DNA from: Pyrocephalus nanus
Taxonomy: Eukaryota > Chordata > Aves > Passeriformes > Tyrannidae
NCBI GenBank assembly: GCA_038380795.1
Contig: CM076281.1
Span: 1,302,001-1,366,000, forward strand
Direction: 5' to 3'
DNA: 64,000 nucleotides
Positions 12,449 to 21,984 of the stretch are shown piece after piece. The position numbers and the translations under genes are program-made. A model generated the notes under the pieces. The model saw only the letters and a list, made by a program, of their open reading frames with translations, ran no database searches and was not told the origin of the DNA. The first letter of the stretch is position 1. Every line of letters starts with the position of its first letter.

Positions 12449-13653
12449 CTATTGGACAGACAGAACTTTCCATTGAAACGTCGAGGCTTCAAGGGCCATG
12501 TTTCAGGCATGCTGACAGACTGCAGACAGTGCTACTACGGCCGGCACAGACAGCACAGCTCACACGTCTGTCTCCAGCCTCACCACACACTTATTTAGCT
12601 GCTCTGCCACCAAACAGTGAACACCACGTGTTCCTTACCTTCCAGTCCTACTGTTAAGCCCCTTGTATCCAATTCTGGCCAAAGAAAGTAAGTGTGATAC
12701 CTACCTCGTGCGATCTAAATTTAGTGTTATCCAGCTTTCGCACAGCGTAGGTCATGTCTTCCTTCCGCACAAACTCCACGACACCAGTGCCATCTCGGAA
12801 AACATCAGCATAACATACATCACCTGCTTCACGCATGTGATCCTTTAAATCCTGCCAACTTCCACTTGGAGGCAGCCCTACGGGAAAAGCAGAAAATGAC
12901 TTTAAAACCAAATCATAGGCCTCACCTCCGGTAGGTACAGGAGGAGCAGGGAGCACCAAAGGGGAGGGACTGTTCCGGAGGAGCACCGAGGGGACACCAT
13001 TCCCGCCCTCCCAAACCGCACGCGGCAATGCTTTTTTAGGAACAGCTCGCAGCAGCATCGCCACGCCTGCAGGACCCCGGGGGAGAGCACATGGGCTGAG
13101 AGAGAGAAAAAGAGAGAGCAATGACTCACCCGAGACGATCACTCTGTACTCCGAGCGCCGGGACGGGGGGCCGTACCTGCCCCGGGGGGCTCCTCCCCCT
13201 CCGCCGCCGCCGCCGCCTCTGCCGGTGCCGCGGCCGCTCCGGGGGAACTCCACGCGGAGGCGATACCCATCGTAGTCGTAGCCGTCCCGCCCGTAGACGG
13301 CGTCCTCCGCGTCCCTGCAGGCGGCACGGGCGGTGAGCGCGGCCAGCGCACCCCGCCTTTGTTCGCGCTGCCCGCCCGCCCCTCCCCGCCCGCCCCCGGC
13401 CCGGCCGCGGCCCCGCCGGGCTCCCCGCGGCCCCGGGGCAGCGCCCTCCGCGCCCTCACCTGGGGTCCTCAAACTCCACGAAGGCGAAGGGCGGGCCCCC
13501 GCGGCGGTTCTTGAGGTCGATGTCGCGGATGGCGCCGTACTTGTAGAACACGTCCTCGATGTCCTTGGTGCGGATGTCGGGGGGCAGGTTCCCCACGTAG
13601 ATGCGGCAGTCGTTGTTGCCGGCCGGGCCGCGGATGACGCCGCCGCCGGACAT
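12254..13653 (-). CDS. SRSF1: SRSF1 (SF2/ASF), serine/arginine-rich splicing factor 1, four coding exons
   Basis: This is a nuclear SR protein that binds exonic enhancers, recruits U1/U2 components and also acts in mRNA export, translation and NMD. The coding exons 13653-13460, 13314-13130, 12877-12705 and 12448-12254 join in frame with GT-AG introns to give 248 residues, the length known for human SRSF1. RRM1 (about residues 16-91) shows RNP2 RIYVGNL and RNP1 [11 protein letters not shown] Gly-rich linker with nine consecutive Gly follows (about 97-107). The pseudo-RRM carries the diagnostic SWQDLKD at 133-139, and the RS domain (about 197-248) has an eight-dipeptide RS run. From memory, it differs from human at residues 121 (Tyr), 124 (Ile) and 153 (Phe). 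Introns are very short (145, 252 and 256 bp). The start is the only ATG that gives the family N-terminus [10 protein letters not shown]. Confidence 0.97.
12705..12877 (-). CDS. SRSF1: SRSF1 coding exon 3
   Basis: Residues 127-184, the pseudo-RRM with SWQDLKD and [13 protein letters not shown]. The donor is GAG|GTAGGT. Reading through this donor hits a stop 51 bases later (12654-12656), so retaining intron 3 would truncate the protein before the RS domain. Confidence 0.97.
13130..13314 (-). CDS. SRSF1: SRSF1 coding exon 2
   Basis: It completes Arg65 and runs to the first base of Gly127. It carries the end of RRM1 ([14 protein letters not shown]) and the Gly/Arg linker. The acceptor is CTGCAG|G and the donor G|GTGAGT. 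Confidence 0.97.
13460..13653 (-). CDS. SRSF1: SRSF1 coding exon 1
   Basis: Residues 1-65, ending in phase 2 (AG|G, Arg65). It encodes the start and most of RRM1, including both RNP motifs. The donor is AG|GTGAGG. The exon lies inside the CpG island. Confidence 0.97.
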
Positions 13654-13910
13654 GGCGAGGTCGGCAATGTTTGCGGCGGCGCGGGGCGGCGCGGGCGGCG
13701 CGGGGCGGCGGTGGCGGGGCCGGGCCGGGCTGTCGGAGCTGTCGCCGCCTCCGCGACCGCCGCTCCAAAATGGCGCCCGCGACTCCGCTCGCGCTGCCTC
13801 TGCGCGCACCGATCCCAGCCCGGGACGCACCACCGGCCGAAGCACCGCCCGCGCTCACGGCGAGACAGCGGCGGCACCCGTCTTCCGCCGCGCCCTCACC
13901 GCTTCCGCAC

Positions 13911-13922
13911 TGCGCATGCGCG
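13911..13922. promoter_or_regulatory. NRF1 site TGCGCATGCGCG
   Basis: The core GCGCATGCGC is a perfect palindrome matching the NRF1 consensus. It lies about 260 bp upstream of the SRSF1 ATG, where a TATA-less housekeeping promoter is expected. Confidence 0.7.
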
Positions 13923-14089
13923 GCGCCGTCTCAAAATAGTCCCTCCCGTTTTTTGCCGCTGAGCAGAAGCCGAGCCCGTGCGGGCGGTGGAGCTCCTGGG
14001 CGAGAGGGCGCGGAGAGCTCGGTTCTGCCACGGGGAGCCTCTGGTGTTGGCGGCGGGGGGAGAGTCCGTCCCTCGGCCGCGGGCCTTCG

Positions 14090-14097
14090 TGACGTCA
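14090..14097. promoter_or_regulatory. Perfect CRE, TGACGTCA
   Basis: This is a full palindromic CREB/ATF site in a CpG context (flanks CGTGACGTCACG), about 440 bp upstream of the SRSF1 ATG. Confidence 0.65.
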
Positions 14098-14144
14098 CGT
14101 CCGGTGCGGCGCTCGCGCCATCGAGGCCCGGCCAGGCAGGGCGC

Positions 14145-14162
14145 TTCCCACAATGCCCCGCG
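14145..14162 (+). promoter_or_regulatory. ZNF143/Staf-type site 1
   Basis: TTCCCACAATGCCCCGCG fits all 18 positions of the Staf binding site as I remember it (YWCCCRNMATSCMYYRCG). Confidence 0.6.
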
Positions 14163-14174
14163 CGGGCGGCGGGG

Positions 14175-14192
14175 GCGCTTGGCGCCAAGCGC
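14175..14192. promoter_or_regulatory. 18-bp perfect palindrome with E2F-like core
   Basis: GCGCTTGGCGCCAAGCGC is a perfect inverted repeat without spacer. Its centre TTGGCGCCAA resembles a palindromic E2F site and also a zero-spaced NF1 half-site pair. It lies between the two Staf-type sites. Confidence 0.6.
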
Positions 14193-14199
14193 GGGGCGT

Positions 14200-14217
14200 G
14201 TCCCACAATGCCGCGCG
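14200..14217 (+). promoter_or_regulatory. ZNF143/Staf-type site 2
   Basis: GTCCCACAATGCCGCGCG matches 16 of 18 remembered consensus positions. It starts 55 bp after the first site, in the same orientation. Confidence 0.5.
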
Positions 14218-15239
14218 CGCCGCGGGGCCGTGCGCAGCGCGGGGGGGGCGGGGCCCGCCGCGTTCCCGCTCCATTCCCGCTCCATTCCCGCTCCATCCCC
14301 GCTTCCATCCCGTTGTGTTCCCGTTGTGTTCCCTCTGTGTGCCCGCTGTGGCTGAAGGGCGGCGGTCTCGGCTCTTTCCCGCCGTGCCGTTCCCAGGCAG
14401 AGCGGGGAAAAGGGCTCTGCCCGCCCCGCGGGGGTAGGACGGAAGCTGAGGCAAAATGGCCGCCCTGAGGGCACAGGGAGCGGGGCTGGCCAGCGGCTCA
14501 GCCAGGCGGGCACCCAGCTTACACATCTGCTTCAGCAAAGCATTATTAAAGACCAGTTTTAAATCTGCTCGGTTTGGTTCTTTCCCCCCTCACGTGGTGC
14601 TTTCTCATTGCTGAACTCCTATGATGGTTCTTGGGGGCTCTTGCATCAGACCAACCTCATGGTTGTATGTTTCCTGGGCACCTGAGCAAAATGAGTTTGA
14701 ACAAAACAAACTTTAAGACAGGACTTGGCTCTGTGCTTACATAAATCAATAAAAGTGGAGTAACAACACTAGAAATTGAGGCAAAGTCACATCCCATGAG
14801 TTCATCTTCGAGAGAACATCACCCATGCAGGGCTGTGTCCTTCTGCGCAGGTTTAATGTAGAGTTACATGAAAAATATACACAAAAGAGGGCAGAAAAGA
14901 TTTTCCTGCAGAAGAAGCAAGACAATAACGTACAACTGTGTTATGGTTACAAGATAATAAATCAAGGCAGTTCAAATCACATTGGAGTAGCCTGGGTTGA
15001 CACAAAGCCTGCCCAGGTGCGTTAAAGCAGCAAACGCAGCCTTAGAGTGCAAAAACACTTCTGTGTGCCTCAGTCCCCAAGATAAAACAGATGTGGGGGA
15101 GATAGTGCTAAAGATTGGAAAAATAGCTGGTTTTGTGCAGTCTGGGTGTCTCCAGACTCCATGTGGCACTGGAGAGGTTCAGGCAGCGAAAACACCACGA
15201 TGGTGTTAGAGCAGCGTTGGAGTGAGGAGAAAACCCCTT

Positions 15240-15560
15240 TAGGCTCCTGAGTTAATTAAGGGATTGTGAAAAATGCCTCCTGCCTCTTCCTTGGAGCCTG
15301 TCACGCTGCCCTCATTTTTCATGTGTTAATGAAAAATGCATATTCCTCTGGAAAAACAGCGATCCGGTGGCTGACAGATAGGGAAATATTTGCAGTGTAA
15401 CGTCATGGCGTGTGGGACTGTTACAAATGCTGCTCGTTTTTCTCTGGTTGAGGTTAAAGTGCAGTGATGTGCTGTGCTCCGGGCATTTTCAACTGGGAAT
15501 GTCAGTGTTGGATTGCTAATGAATTAAATAAAGGCGGCTGCTAATGACAGAGAGGTGGTG
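15240..15560. promoter_or_regulatory. AT-rich block with a 10-bp-arm inverted repeat
   Basis: The block has TTAATTAA, CTAATGAATTAAATAAA and CTAATGAC cores. It also has a perfect inverted repeat: arm CATTTTTCAT at 15313-15322, six-base spacer, arm ATGAAAAATG at 15329-15338, followed by ATGCATAT-like sequence. It is non-coding; a regulatory role is inferred from composition. Confidence 0.35.
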
Positions 15561-15838
15561 TGAGAGAGCCCATCTTCAGGAGTAGTGGTTGGCAAAGGGG
15601 AAAGTCCCAACTGTCTGAGGATTTTCTACATCTTTACCAGAGTTTTATGGTTTCACAATCCACTTGGTAGCAGAACACGATGTGTTGAGCCGTGACTGTG
15701 GTTCCAGTGCTGATCTAGGTGACTTAAGTGGGTGCTTTTGGGTAAATAATGCATTTTTACCATTATTTACCTAGCTATTCACAGTTTAACAAGCTGTTCA
15801 GTTATTTGCCAGCCCAGTAGAAGTGCTTGTTGGAGTCT

Positions 15839-15951
15839 TCCCCCTGGAGGTGTCCAAGGACTGACTGCACGTGGCACTCGGTGCTCTGGGCTGGGTGACA
15901 AGGTGGGGATCAGCACAGGCTGGACCAACCTCAGTGATCCTGTGATCCCTG
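15839..15951 (+). mobile_element. CR1 LINE 3' fragment
   Basis: 'ctggaggtgtccaaggactg' is followed by 'ctctgggctgggtgacaagg', 'tggggatcagcacaggctgg' and 'ctcagtgatcctgtgat'. The same phrases occur in the plus-strand CR1 tail at 54800-55018. It is 5'-truncated. Confidence 0.75.
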
Positions 15952-16030
15952 GAAGTGTTCAAAGCCAGGTTAGATGAGTCTTAGAGCAACCTGGTCCAGT
16001 GGAAGGTGTCCCTGACCATGGCAGGGAGTC
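15948..16030 (+). mobile_element. Second CR1 3' fragment abutting the first
   Basis: 'ctggaagtgttcaaagccag' is followed by 'gagcaacctggtccagtgga' and 'aggtgtccctgaccatggca', typical of the CR1 3' region. It belongs to a different subfamily form from the fragment just before it, which suggests two insertions rather than one. Confidence 0.7.
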
Positions 16031-16479
16031 CCTCCCAAACCAAACCTTTCTGTGACATTAAAAAAACCCAACAGCTCCCCTCCCTACAAGAAACAAACCA
16101 CAAAGAGCCTGATTATGCTCCTCCCAGGCGTAGGGAACTTCCATCTTCGCCAAGAAATGAGTTTCATTTTCAAAAAGTTATTAAGCCACTGAAAGTTATT
16201 CTTAAAAGCATCATAAACCAGTGGTAAGGCTGCCTGGTTGGTGAAAACTCTGTTGCATAATTTCTTTTGTATCTTAATAATCCTCATAGCTGCTTTAAAT
16301 GACTGTCTTAATTACCTTAATGAAGTGTCTCTTTATAGAAGGATTGGATGTTTCCTTCCTCATTACCTTGCTTAGCTCTGTGTTATCAGTGGAGTGTTTA
16401 GTTGGATAAGCTGCAGAGTTCTTAATTCTCAGAGTAATTTTTGGCTTTCTAGCAAAACATATATGTGGAGAATCATTAA

Positions 16480-16830
16480 ATTATGTAGCAAATAAATTAC
16501 TGGGAAGGAAAAAGCGAGTAATCTTGGTAAAATGAAAGAAACCAACGGTGTAAAATCACAAGTTTTTGTTCTCAAAATGGGAACAATGACAATCAGGACT
16601 TTCCAAGGGAGAATATTGGTGAATAATGCAAATATTACCCGTGTAACATCAGTGCTGATTGTAATTCCTGATGAAACACGGGAAGCAGGAGGTTTCCCAA
16701 GCAGAGCTGTGGGCTTGGGGCCATGGCCCACGGCCTGTCATCGCCCAGCTCTGGTAGAGAACCTGTTTTTCCTAATCCTTAGTGCAGAGTGATCCAGCTG
16801 GGATTAGTCCCGACTAATCTTACTTTGTTG
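16480..16830. promoter_or_regulatory. Block with an octamer and inverted GATTA sites
   Basis: It contains a perfect ATGCAAAT octamer (16626-16633) and a cluster of K50-homeodomain (OTX/PITX-type) cores: CTAATCC at 16772-16778, then the inverted pair GATTAGTC / GACTAATC at 16802-16819 separated by two bases. It is non-coding. Confidence 0.35.
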
Positions 16831-18769
16831 CAAAATAACAGTTCGTCAAAGCTCAGATTGTTTGGGACAAAAGAGTCGTTTTTAAAGAGGGGTGTGAAGT
16901 TGTAACCTTTTTCTGGGAGAACTGAGCTGTGAATTGTCCAAACTTGCCATTTCCCTCCTGTAACAGTAGTTTGGAATCTGCTGCTGGAGGGGTTTCCTTG
17001 GCATTTCAGCCACAAGAAACCACACAGGTGGTGTCTGGGGAGGTGAAAAAGAAAGCTGATTGTGCGTGGAGGGGAGGATGTTCCATTTTAAATAGTGCCT
17101 CAAAGTTATCAAAGTTATTGATTTGCATGTAGGAGGAAGATGCAAGAATACCAGCCTGTGATTTTTTTCAGAGAAACTCTGAGTTTAAGATAAGACAAGG
17201 GAGGTATGTGTGAGTTTGGAAATAATTCCCATGACAGTGGATGGTGACAGAGCTCGTTTTGTTTATGGAGATTTATCTGTAAGCAGAGATTTCCTCTGCA
17301 CATGCTGGGGCATGTCTGGATGCACAGGAAAACACAGCACGCTGCCAGTGGGAATTTTTCCTGGAAGCCAGCCCGAAAGGACACACACAGGTGGAGACTT
17401 AAAGGAGAAAAGCCTTGCAGACGAGCAGAGGTTACACCACCAGAATTCAAATCATGCCAGGCAGCCTGGGAAGTGCTCACTGTTAGAAATTCCAAAACGC
17501 TGCTGTTTTTCCCTGGTGAGAACAGGCACACCGTGCAGTTGGTCACACGATGTGCTTGGCAGAGCCCTGATCCAGGTCCCTGGAGCAGAGTGCCCAGGTC
17601 TTCATGGGCCACCCCGTCACCCCAGGCGGGTGAAGGGGCACAGGGAAGCAGAGAGAGTCTGGTTAAATGGTGTGTGTTAATTTCTCTGGCTGGTACCAAT
17701 TAAAGGTTGATTTAAAAACAATTTAAAAATAATAAAAATCAGGGGTTTGCTGCAGTTTCTGCTGCCTCATTTTCACGCTCCTCAGATTTGCAGTGCCCGG
17801 TGTCCCCTTTCAGCACACCACAGCTGGAGGTGGGAGTGGAAGGGGCAGAGGTTGGCACGGACCAGAAAGTTTCAGTGAACGCCCCCAAATCTGTTTTAAC
17901 AGATTTCTTTCCCTGGGTAAATATTTCTGTTCCTCCAGGGCTCTGCCATTGCTCTGCCTCCCGCTGTCACCGAGCGCTGCAGCAGCCGCTCCCATCGCCC
18001 TTCCCTCTCCCTGCCTGCTGGGATGCTCCAAGGCCTGATGTGGAGAGGGAGGAAAACGAATGCAAACTGTTAAAGTAAATAAACCCACCAAGGTTTGTTC
18101 CTGCTAAGGAATAAAGAAGTGGAAAGGAGCAGCTCTCTTTGGGTGGCTCATTCCAGAGACACCTCTGTGGTTCGGCAGGACTGGCCGGCGAGGGTTTCCC
18201 TGCGGCCGCTCTGTTTCCTTCTGCTGTTTTTATTTCCCTGTGCATTTCCTGGTGTTGCCTCCTGTCACCTCAACCCATTCCCACACTCCAGGCTGAGCCA
18301 TCCAGGCTGGGATCCCCCAAGGAGCCACCACACCAGCATTGTAGCTCACCAGCCCCACTCAGCACCTCCTGTCCCACCGCCTGTGTTCTGACTCGGAGTG
18401 AACGGTGCCATCCCGACACAGGGAGCTGAAACAGCGTGTGTTTGTCCATGATCTGCTGTGTGGCTCCTGCCACTGTCCCTGCCAGGACACCACAGGGCCA
18501 TGGCACAGCCACGGGCAGCAGGAGTTCTGCCTTTACACATCCACTCCATGGTGGCCGTGCCACCAAGCCGAGCCTTGGGAGCGTGGGTAGAGCTGCATCT
18601 CTTTGTTCTCCAAAAATAACCCCAATTTGCCAGGCCTGAGTGGGTTTTAAAAGAGGTTTTCCATTAGCTTTCCATCTGAGAGCCGCTGGCGGCGCTGCCG
18701 ACGTCCCCGCTCCCTCCCCGGGCTTTCAGCAGGACGTGGCCCCTGTGGCATCAGTGTGGGTTTGGTGAT

Positions 18770-19560
18770 TTTATTTAACACGAGGCACTACAATGAGTCA
18801 AAAATGCATTAAAATTGGTTTCAAGCCGAGTATTTTTAAATACAGACAAAGTTTTCAGAACTGTTTCATGGACGTGTGTAACTTTATGTAAACACTGGAG
18901 AGAGGCGAGGGACTGCGACAGCCACTTGAAACAAAAAGTCGTGGAGACGAGGGTGGGAGGGACACCAAGCCGTATATATTTCCTGTCAGAGCTCAATGAA
19001 AGGCAAATAAACGAGGAAAAATAAACTCAGCGTTTACAAAAGGCCCAGGGTGGGAGCAGCCACCGAGGTCCGGAGCAGTTTGCTGATCCCAGTGCCCAGA
19101 TGCTGCTGAAAGGCTTCTGCTCCCACTGCAAATCCCGTTCCAGGGCATTTTATTATGCAGACAGTGCTTGTGTAGGAAACCTCAGAGTAATATCCCATTA
19201 ATCTTTAAGGTGAAGGGTGCAAAATAAGTGATTTTAAATGGGCAGATTAAAAGATGTGTCAGAAATTAGGTGTGGAAATGCCCCAGCAGCAGCTGTTCCG
19301 CTCCCTGCTCTGTGGGTCCAAAAAAAAAAGAGAGAAAATTTTATTTTCATATGATAGTGGACTTTCTGGTACCACAGTAGCCCAACTAAAATATGAGATA
19401 CAATGAAGAAACCTAATTTTTTCCCTTTCCTAATAGGCCTTTTCGGTGCAGTTCCTTGAGGGCAGTAAATAGGATTAACAGGTCGTTGTCATTTAGAGCA
19501 TGACTGGTGGATAATATTTTGATAATTTCCCTGGAAGCATATTAACATTTTTATCCTCTG
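18770..19560. promoter_or_regulatory. Two AT-rich blocks resembling conserved elements
   Basis: The intervals about 18770-19040 and 19140-19560 are AT-rich and rich in homeodomain and forkhead-like cores (ATTAAAATTGG, TTTATGTAAACA, GCAAATAAACG, CCCATTAATC). They are split by a more GC-rich stretch. No exon was recognised; the call rests on composition only. Confidence 0.3.
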
Positions 19561-20226
19561 AAATACCACATGTGAGAAAGAAAAGATCAAAGGAGCAGGA
19601 GCTGCATGGGGTGAGGAGCCTGGGAGAGCTGGGCTGGCGAGGGCAGGGAGCTGCAGCACCAGGAAAAGCTGCAGTTCCTCCATGGGAACCAGTTATCCAT
19701 AAACCCATGGCTTTGGATAATGTCCTGGGCTGTCAGAGGACTTTCCTGCTTTGTTCACCTCCCCATCACAGAGGGTTTCATGGGACACACACACACGTGG
19801 CATCCCCCTGAGGCTTTTTTGCTGTTAACAGCAAACAATCCCTGTGCTGGGGGCGAGCACAAAGCACCACTTCTGCTTGCTGTGAGTGCATCAATGCTCT
19901 CAGTGAACGTTTTTTTCCCTCTAGGGTTTGTTTTTATTTATTATCCCCCATTTTATTCCTCCTCATCCTCCTAGACAGAGGGCATCTTGGCTCCCAAACC
20001 AATTGCTTGCCTGCCTGGTGTTCCACACAGGCTGAGTGCTGTGATAGACTGGGGCTGAAGTGCTCCTGAGCACTGGTGGGACAGGGATGAACTGGAAATG
20101 CCCCCTCCAGAACCCAGCTGGTGGTTTACACTGAGGGCATAGGTTTGGGTGCCTCTGGTACCCACTGGCTTCTTGGTGCTCCATGGCAAGGCCTGGTGTG
20201 TTTGCTCGTGGCTGACCATGGGCTGG

Positions 20227-20320
20227 CCTGGATCCCAGCTTGGAGGCTCCCCTGGATCCCAGCTTGGAGGCTCCCCTGGATCCCAGCTTGGAGGCTCCCC
20301 TGGATCCCAGCTTGGAGGCA
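20227..20320 (+). repeat. 24-bp tandem repeat, four copies
   Basis: Units start at 20227, 20251, 20275 and 20299 and read cctggatcccagcttggagg plus ctcc. They are identical except at the last unit's end, which indicates recent expansion. Confidence 0.95.
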
Positions 20321-21965
20321 GAGCCATCTGAGGGCAGGGAGGGCTGTTCCTGAGGACACGTGTGTGTGTGCAGAGCTTTGCTCTCCTCCCACGGATATTT
20401 CCATGCCGTGGGACCTGAGCAGCTGGAACGTTCCCGTAAGAAAACCACCAGCATTTGACAGGGTTTGGCTGGAAAGCTCTGCTCTTTTCTGGCCATGAAG
20501 TGCATTCCTGACGCCTCTCCCCGTGTCACTGTGATAACCATCACCTCAGCCCGGGGATGAGGCTGGACCTGCCCGTTAATTCCCATCCCGTGGGTGTTGA
20601 GCAGGGGACGGGGTGCGCTGGCAGCTCCAGGTGTGAGTTTTCCTGGCTCGTGCTGGAGGTGCCAGAGGGAGGTGGACACGGGCTGTGCTCCCCTCTGTCT
20701 CCCTGCTCCTGCCCTCGTGCCCTCGCTGAGCCCTTGGGTTGTGCTGGCTCGGAGCAGCCTCTGCACAAGGACAGCCCTTCCCGCTGTATTTCCGAGGCCG
20801 ATTAAGCGGGAGGCAGAGTAGCCTTAAGCATTCCTCTAATTAAAACAAAATCCCTCGTGGCCTCTTACATACAGAAAGATATTACAGACTTAAGGCTTGT
20901 GGAAAATGTGTATTTATTGATCGGATCAACTGTTGCGGCTCCTTCTGTGGAGTTCAGTGAGAGCACTGACGTGGCCAGGCTGGCGAGGAGGGCAGGGAGG
21001 GGGTTCTGGCTGTGGGTGATGCCAGCACAGAGCGAGCCTGTGAGTATCTGTGTGCTATATACACATTTATGTACATTTATATTCATTTATATCCACAGCT
21101 GCCCATCTGGGCATCACCTCCAGCACCCGTCCTGATCCTGCTTTCCCAGGCTGGTCCTGGCTCTGGCACAGGACACGCTGCTCTCACTGGGCTCTGGGCT
21201 CCCACCACCAGCCCCTTCCCCAGCTGTGCTTTGCAGAGTTGCACCACAGTGGGTTGTTTCTGGCTGCTTCTCTTCTGAGCCCGCTCAGAGGGCTGATTTT
21301 TTGACTACAGGAAGGAAAGAACATTTCTGATAAAGCCTTGGAGTGATCGAAGGACGGGACTTGCTTTCCAGGGAGCAGCAGCCACTGAAATGCTTTCACA
21401 GGCTGAGATCTTGTGCTCAGCAAGTTGCTCCAGTTTGAAGCACAATCCCAAGAAATGTGAGTGTGTGGTGGAAATGTCTGCGGGCCTGGATTAAAGCGGC
21501 GCTGGCAGATGATGCTGTAGCTTCCACAGTATAAACATTACAGAAAAATAGTGTAAATACGGGGGTTTCTATTTTTTTTTTTTTCTCCTCGTTTTTTCCC
21601 TCACCCAGGCCTGGAACTGCTAAAGCTTAAATAAATTATTGCAGAAGTGAGACTGACCTAAATCACTCTGCACAGTGGAGACCTTGTCTCCTGCTTTTGG
21701 AGCTTCCCGTGTTTAAGCTGTGCCAGAGCAGGGTTGAAGTTGTCTGTACAGCAGTGGCTGCTTCCTACGCCCTGGGGAGCCCGGGGGAAGGTGTGAGATC
21801 GGCTGCCATGTGCCAGCGAGGCTGCTGGGGAGGCAAAGCCACCGGCTTACGCTTCCTGGGGGAACCAGCAGGGGGTTTTGGTGCCACAGCATTTCCCTGC
21901 CCTGTGTGGGGCTGGCACTGTGCTGGGCTCTGCCTGTCCCCAGTGAACACCCAGCTGGGTGCCTG

Positions 21966-21984
21966 ATGCATGCATGCATGCATG
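21966..21984. repeat. (ATGC)n microsatellite
   Basis: Four ATGC units lie in tandem. Downstream to about 22320, degenerate pieces (gcatgagc, catgcatcagc, gagcaccc) recur at irregular spacing, suggesting an older decayed repeat. Confidence 0.85.

Larger units (their letters stand above)
13654..14480. promoter_or_regulatory. SRSF1 CpG-island promoter, possibly bidirectional
   Basis: This is very GC- and CpG-rich DNA upstream of the SRSF1 start. Visible sites are a palindromic NRF1 motif (13911-13922), a perfect CRE (14090-14097), two ZNF143/Staf-type motifs (14145-14162 and 14200-14217), an E2F-like palindrome (14175-14192) and a YY1-like AAAATGGCCGCC (14453-14464). No TATA box is obvious. Sites extend about 800 bp from the SRSF1 ATG, further than one TATA-less promoter needs, so a divergent plus-strand transcript is possible. 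No coding exon supports one. Confidence 0.75.

Noticed and set aside
12654..13877. 407-codon minus-strand ORF across SRSF1
   Set aside because: It runs through introns and switches frame relative to RRM1. The spliced four-exon model explains the same DNA with the exact family length.
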